DNA of 64,000 bases from assembly GCF_014522205.1 (NCBI RefSeq), contig NZ_CP046884.1:1736001-1800000 (forward strand). Reading direction: 5' to 3'. Position numbers and translations under genes: made by a program. Shown piece after piece: positions 63,021 to 64,000 of the stretch. The notes under the pieces were generated by a model. The model searched no databases, had not been told where the DNA came from, and was given only the letters and a program-made list of their open reading frames with translations. This stretch comes from Corynebacterium poyangense (GTDB taxonomy: Bacteria; Actinomycetota; Actinomycetes; Mycobacteriales; Mycobacteriaceae). Within the stretch, counting starts at the first letter, position 1. Every line of letters begins with the position of its first letter.

Positions 63021-64000
63021 ATGGATTTCCCTTCTCTAGAACAATTACGGCAGCGGCAAACACGCAAGTGGACGGTCTATCCAGAAGATGTGCTGCCGCT
63101 GTGGATCGCGGAATCAGATTTCCCCACCTCGCCGAAGGTTCTAGAGTGCATCAAACAACGCGTAGCCGCTGAATCTTTTGGCTATTCGCCTGCTTCCCAC
63201 GACCTGGAGCATGCCCTTTCTGGTTTCTGTCAGCGCCATTTTGATTGGACACCAGATCCGGAAAATATTGTCCTTACTCCTGACGTGGTCCGGGCGTTAA
63301 TGTTAGCGATTAACCATTTCACTACCCCTGGTTCGGCAGTGATTGTTCCCACCCCTGCGTATCCTCCTTTCTTAGCCTTGGCTCCGGCCACTGGTCGCAG
63401 AATGATCGAAATCTCAGCGGAAGGAGGCATCGATTTAGCTGAGGTCGAACAGGCTTTTATCCAAGGGGCCGGATCAATTCTGCTATGTAATCCACATAAC
63501 CCGCTGGGATATCAATTCTCGCGGGAATTCCTCCGGGACCTCGCTGATCTGGCTGAGCGCTATGGGGCACGAATTATTTCGGATGAAATCCATGCTCCTT
63601 TGGTTTATGAGGAAAAACATATCCCTGCAGCGTCGGTTTCAGAGGTAGCAGCTCGGGTCGTTATTACTGCGCTGGCCACATCGAAGGCTTGGAATATTGC
63701 CGGCCTTAAATGCGCCCAAATGATTTTCTCCAACCCAGAGGACAAGAAGATCTGGGATCAATTGCCTCCTCCTCTTACTGATGGGGTATCGACTCTCGGG
63801 ATCTTCGCTGCTGCGGCGTGCTACCGAGACACTTCTTCACATCTTGACGAGCAACGAGCGTGCTTACGTCATAATCGTGATTGGCTGGTTCGGGAGCTGC
63901 CCCAGCGCATCCCCGGCCTGAAAGTATCCAACCCCCAAGCCACCTATTTGATGTGGCTGGATTTCCGGGAAACTTCCTTACCCGAACACGCCAGGGATCA
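63021..64000 (+). CDS. aecD: PLP-dependent C-S lyase (AecD/MalY-type), 3' end outside window
   Basis: About 326 N-terminal residues. Fold-type I aminotransferase-like enzyme: VLPLWIAESDFPTSPKV (start region), NPHNPLGYQFSREFL, RIISDEIHAPLVY, and the PLP lysine region ALATSKAWNIAGLKCAQM. It matches corynebacterial AecD (cystathionine beta-lyase) in the segments I remember. It cleaves C-S bonds of cystathionine or cysteine conjugates. The frame is open to the window edge. It lies 10 nt after the ABC gene but has its own -10 element. Confidence 0.88.
   Translation, partial: MDFPSLEQLRQRQTRKWTVYPEDVLPLWIAESDFPTSPKVLECIKQRVAAESFGYSPASHDLEHALSGFCQRHFDWTPDPENIVLTPDVVRALMLAINHFTTPGSAVIVPTPAYPPFLALAPATGRRMIEISAEGGIDLAEVEQAFIQGAGSILLCNPHNPLGYQFSREFLRDLADLAERYGARIISDEIHAPLVYEEKHIPAASVSEVAARVVITALATSKAWNIAGLKCAQMIFSNPEDKKIWDQLPPPLTDGVSTLGIFAAAACYRDTSSHLDEQRACLRHNRDWLVRELPQRIPGLKVSNPQATYLMWLDFRETSLPEHARD

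Overview
The window looks like a core stretch of a Corynebacterium chromosome. The evidence is the gene content and order (thrC, glnA2-glnE, rnpB, Nif3, SURF1, aceE, an acyl carrier protein, dnaG, dgt, glyS, an ArsR/Zur pair, uppS-recO-era, ybeY-phoH-rsmE-dnaJ2-hrcA-hemW, fadD15, malQ, treS-maltokinase and an AecD-like C-S lyase). Also typical are actinobacterial families (DUF3052, AceE-type E1, GlnE, a corynebacterial MalQ with a long N-terminal extension) and a base composition a little above 50% GC by eye. Species cannot be fixed from sequence alone. No insertion sequence, prophage or CRISPR array was seen.

Layout. 1-11 kb: 5' part of thrC, an MFS transporter, a minus-strand nitrogen operon (glnA2-glnE-small protein-AAA ATPase), then DUF2786 and CYTH-CHAD proteins. 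11-17 kb: a galactokinase-fold protein lacking its catalytic motifs, the RNase P RNA, a short coiled-coil protein coupled to Nif3, a low-molecular-weight tyrosine phosphatase, SURF1, tRNA-Val and DUF3052. 17-26 kb: aceE, a hydrolase, an acyl carrier protein and HAD phosphatase, a serine hydrolase, tRNA-Asn and an AT-rich ABC transporter pair. 26-38 kb: YwiC, primase, a secreted guanyl RNase with an overlapping barstar gene, dGTPase, a YdcF-like protein, a TPM-domain protein, two unknowns, glyS, ArsR/Zur regulators and a VIT1 transporter. 38-49 kb: a long minus-strand housekeeping series of cell wall, repair, ribosome and chaperone genes. 49-64 kb: fadD15, malQ, two tiny membrane proteins, an M3 peptidase, an esterase, treS with maltokinase, an ABC exporter and the start of a C-S lyase.

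How the genes work together. glnA2/glnE handle glutamine synthesis and its control. malQ, treS and maltokinase connect maltodextrins, maltose, trehalose and maltose-1-phosphate. era, ybeY, rsmE, rnpB and hemW/hrcA/dnaJ2 serve ribosome and tRNA maturation, heme handling and heat shock. The ribonuclease and barstar form a toxin-inhibitor pair.

Points beyond routine annotation: (i) many first genes have a TANNNT -10 hexamer ending 6-8 nt before the start codon and no Shine-Dalgarno sequence, which predicts leaderless transcripts and fixes several starts; (ii) the galactokinase-like protein has lost all three GHMP motifs; (iii) DnaG has lost three of four zinc ligands and Era has a degenerate KH loop; (iv) a hairpin lies between the malQ Shine-Dalgarno and its start; (v) the tRNA-Asn terminator overlaps a promoter-like element for the AT-rich ABC pair. 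No clearly new multi-gene system was found. The best candidates for something undescribed are the galactokinase-fold protein and the AT-rich ABC pair.
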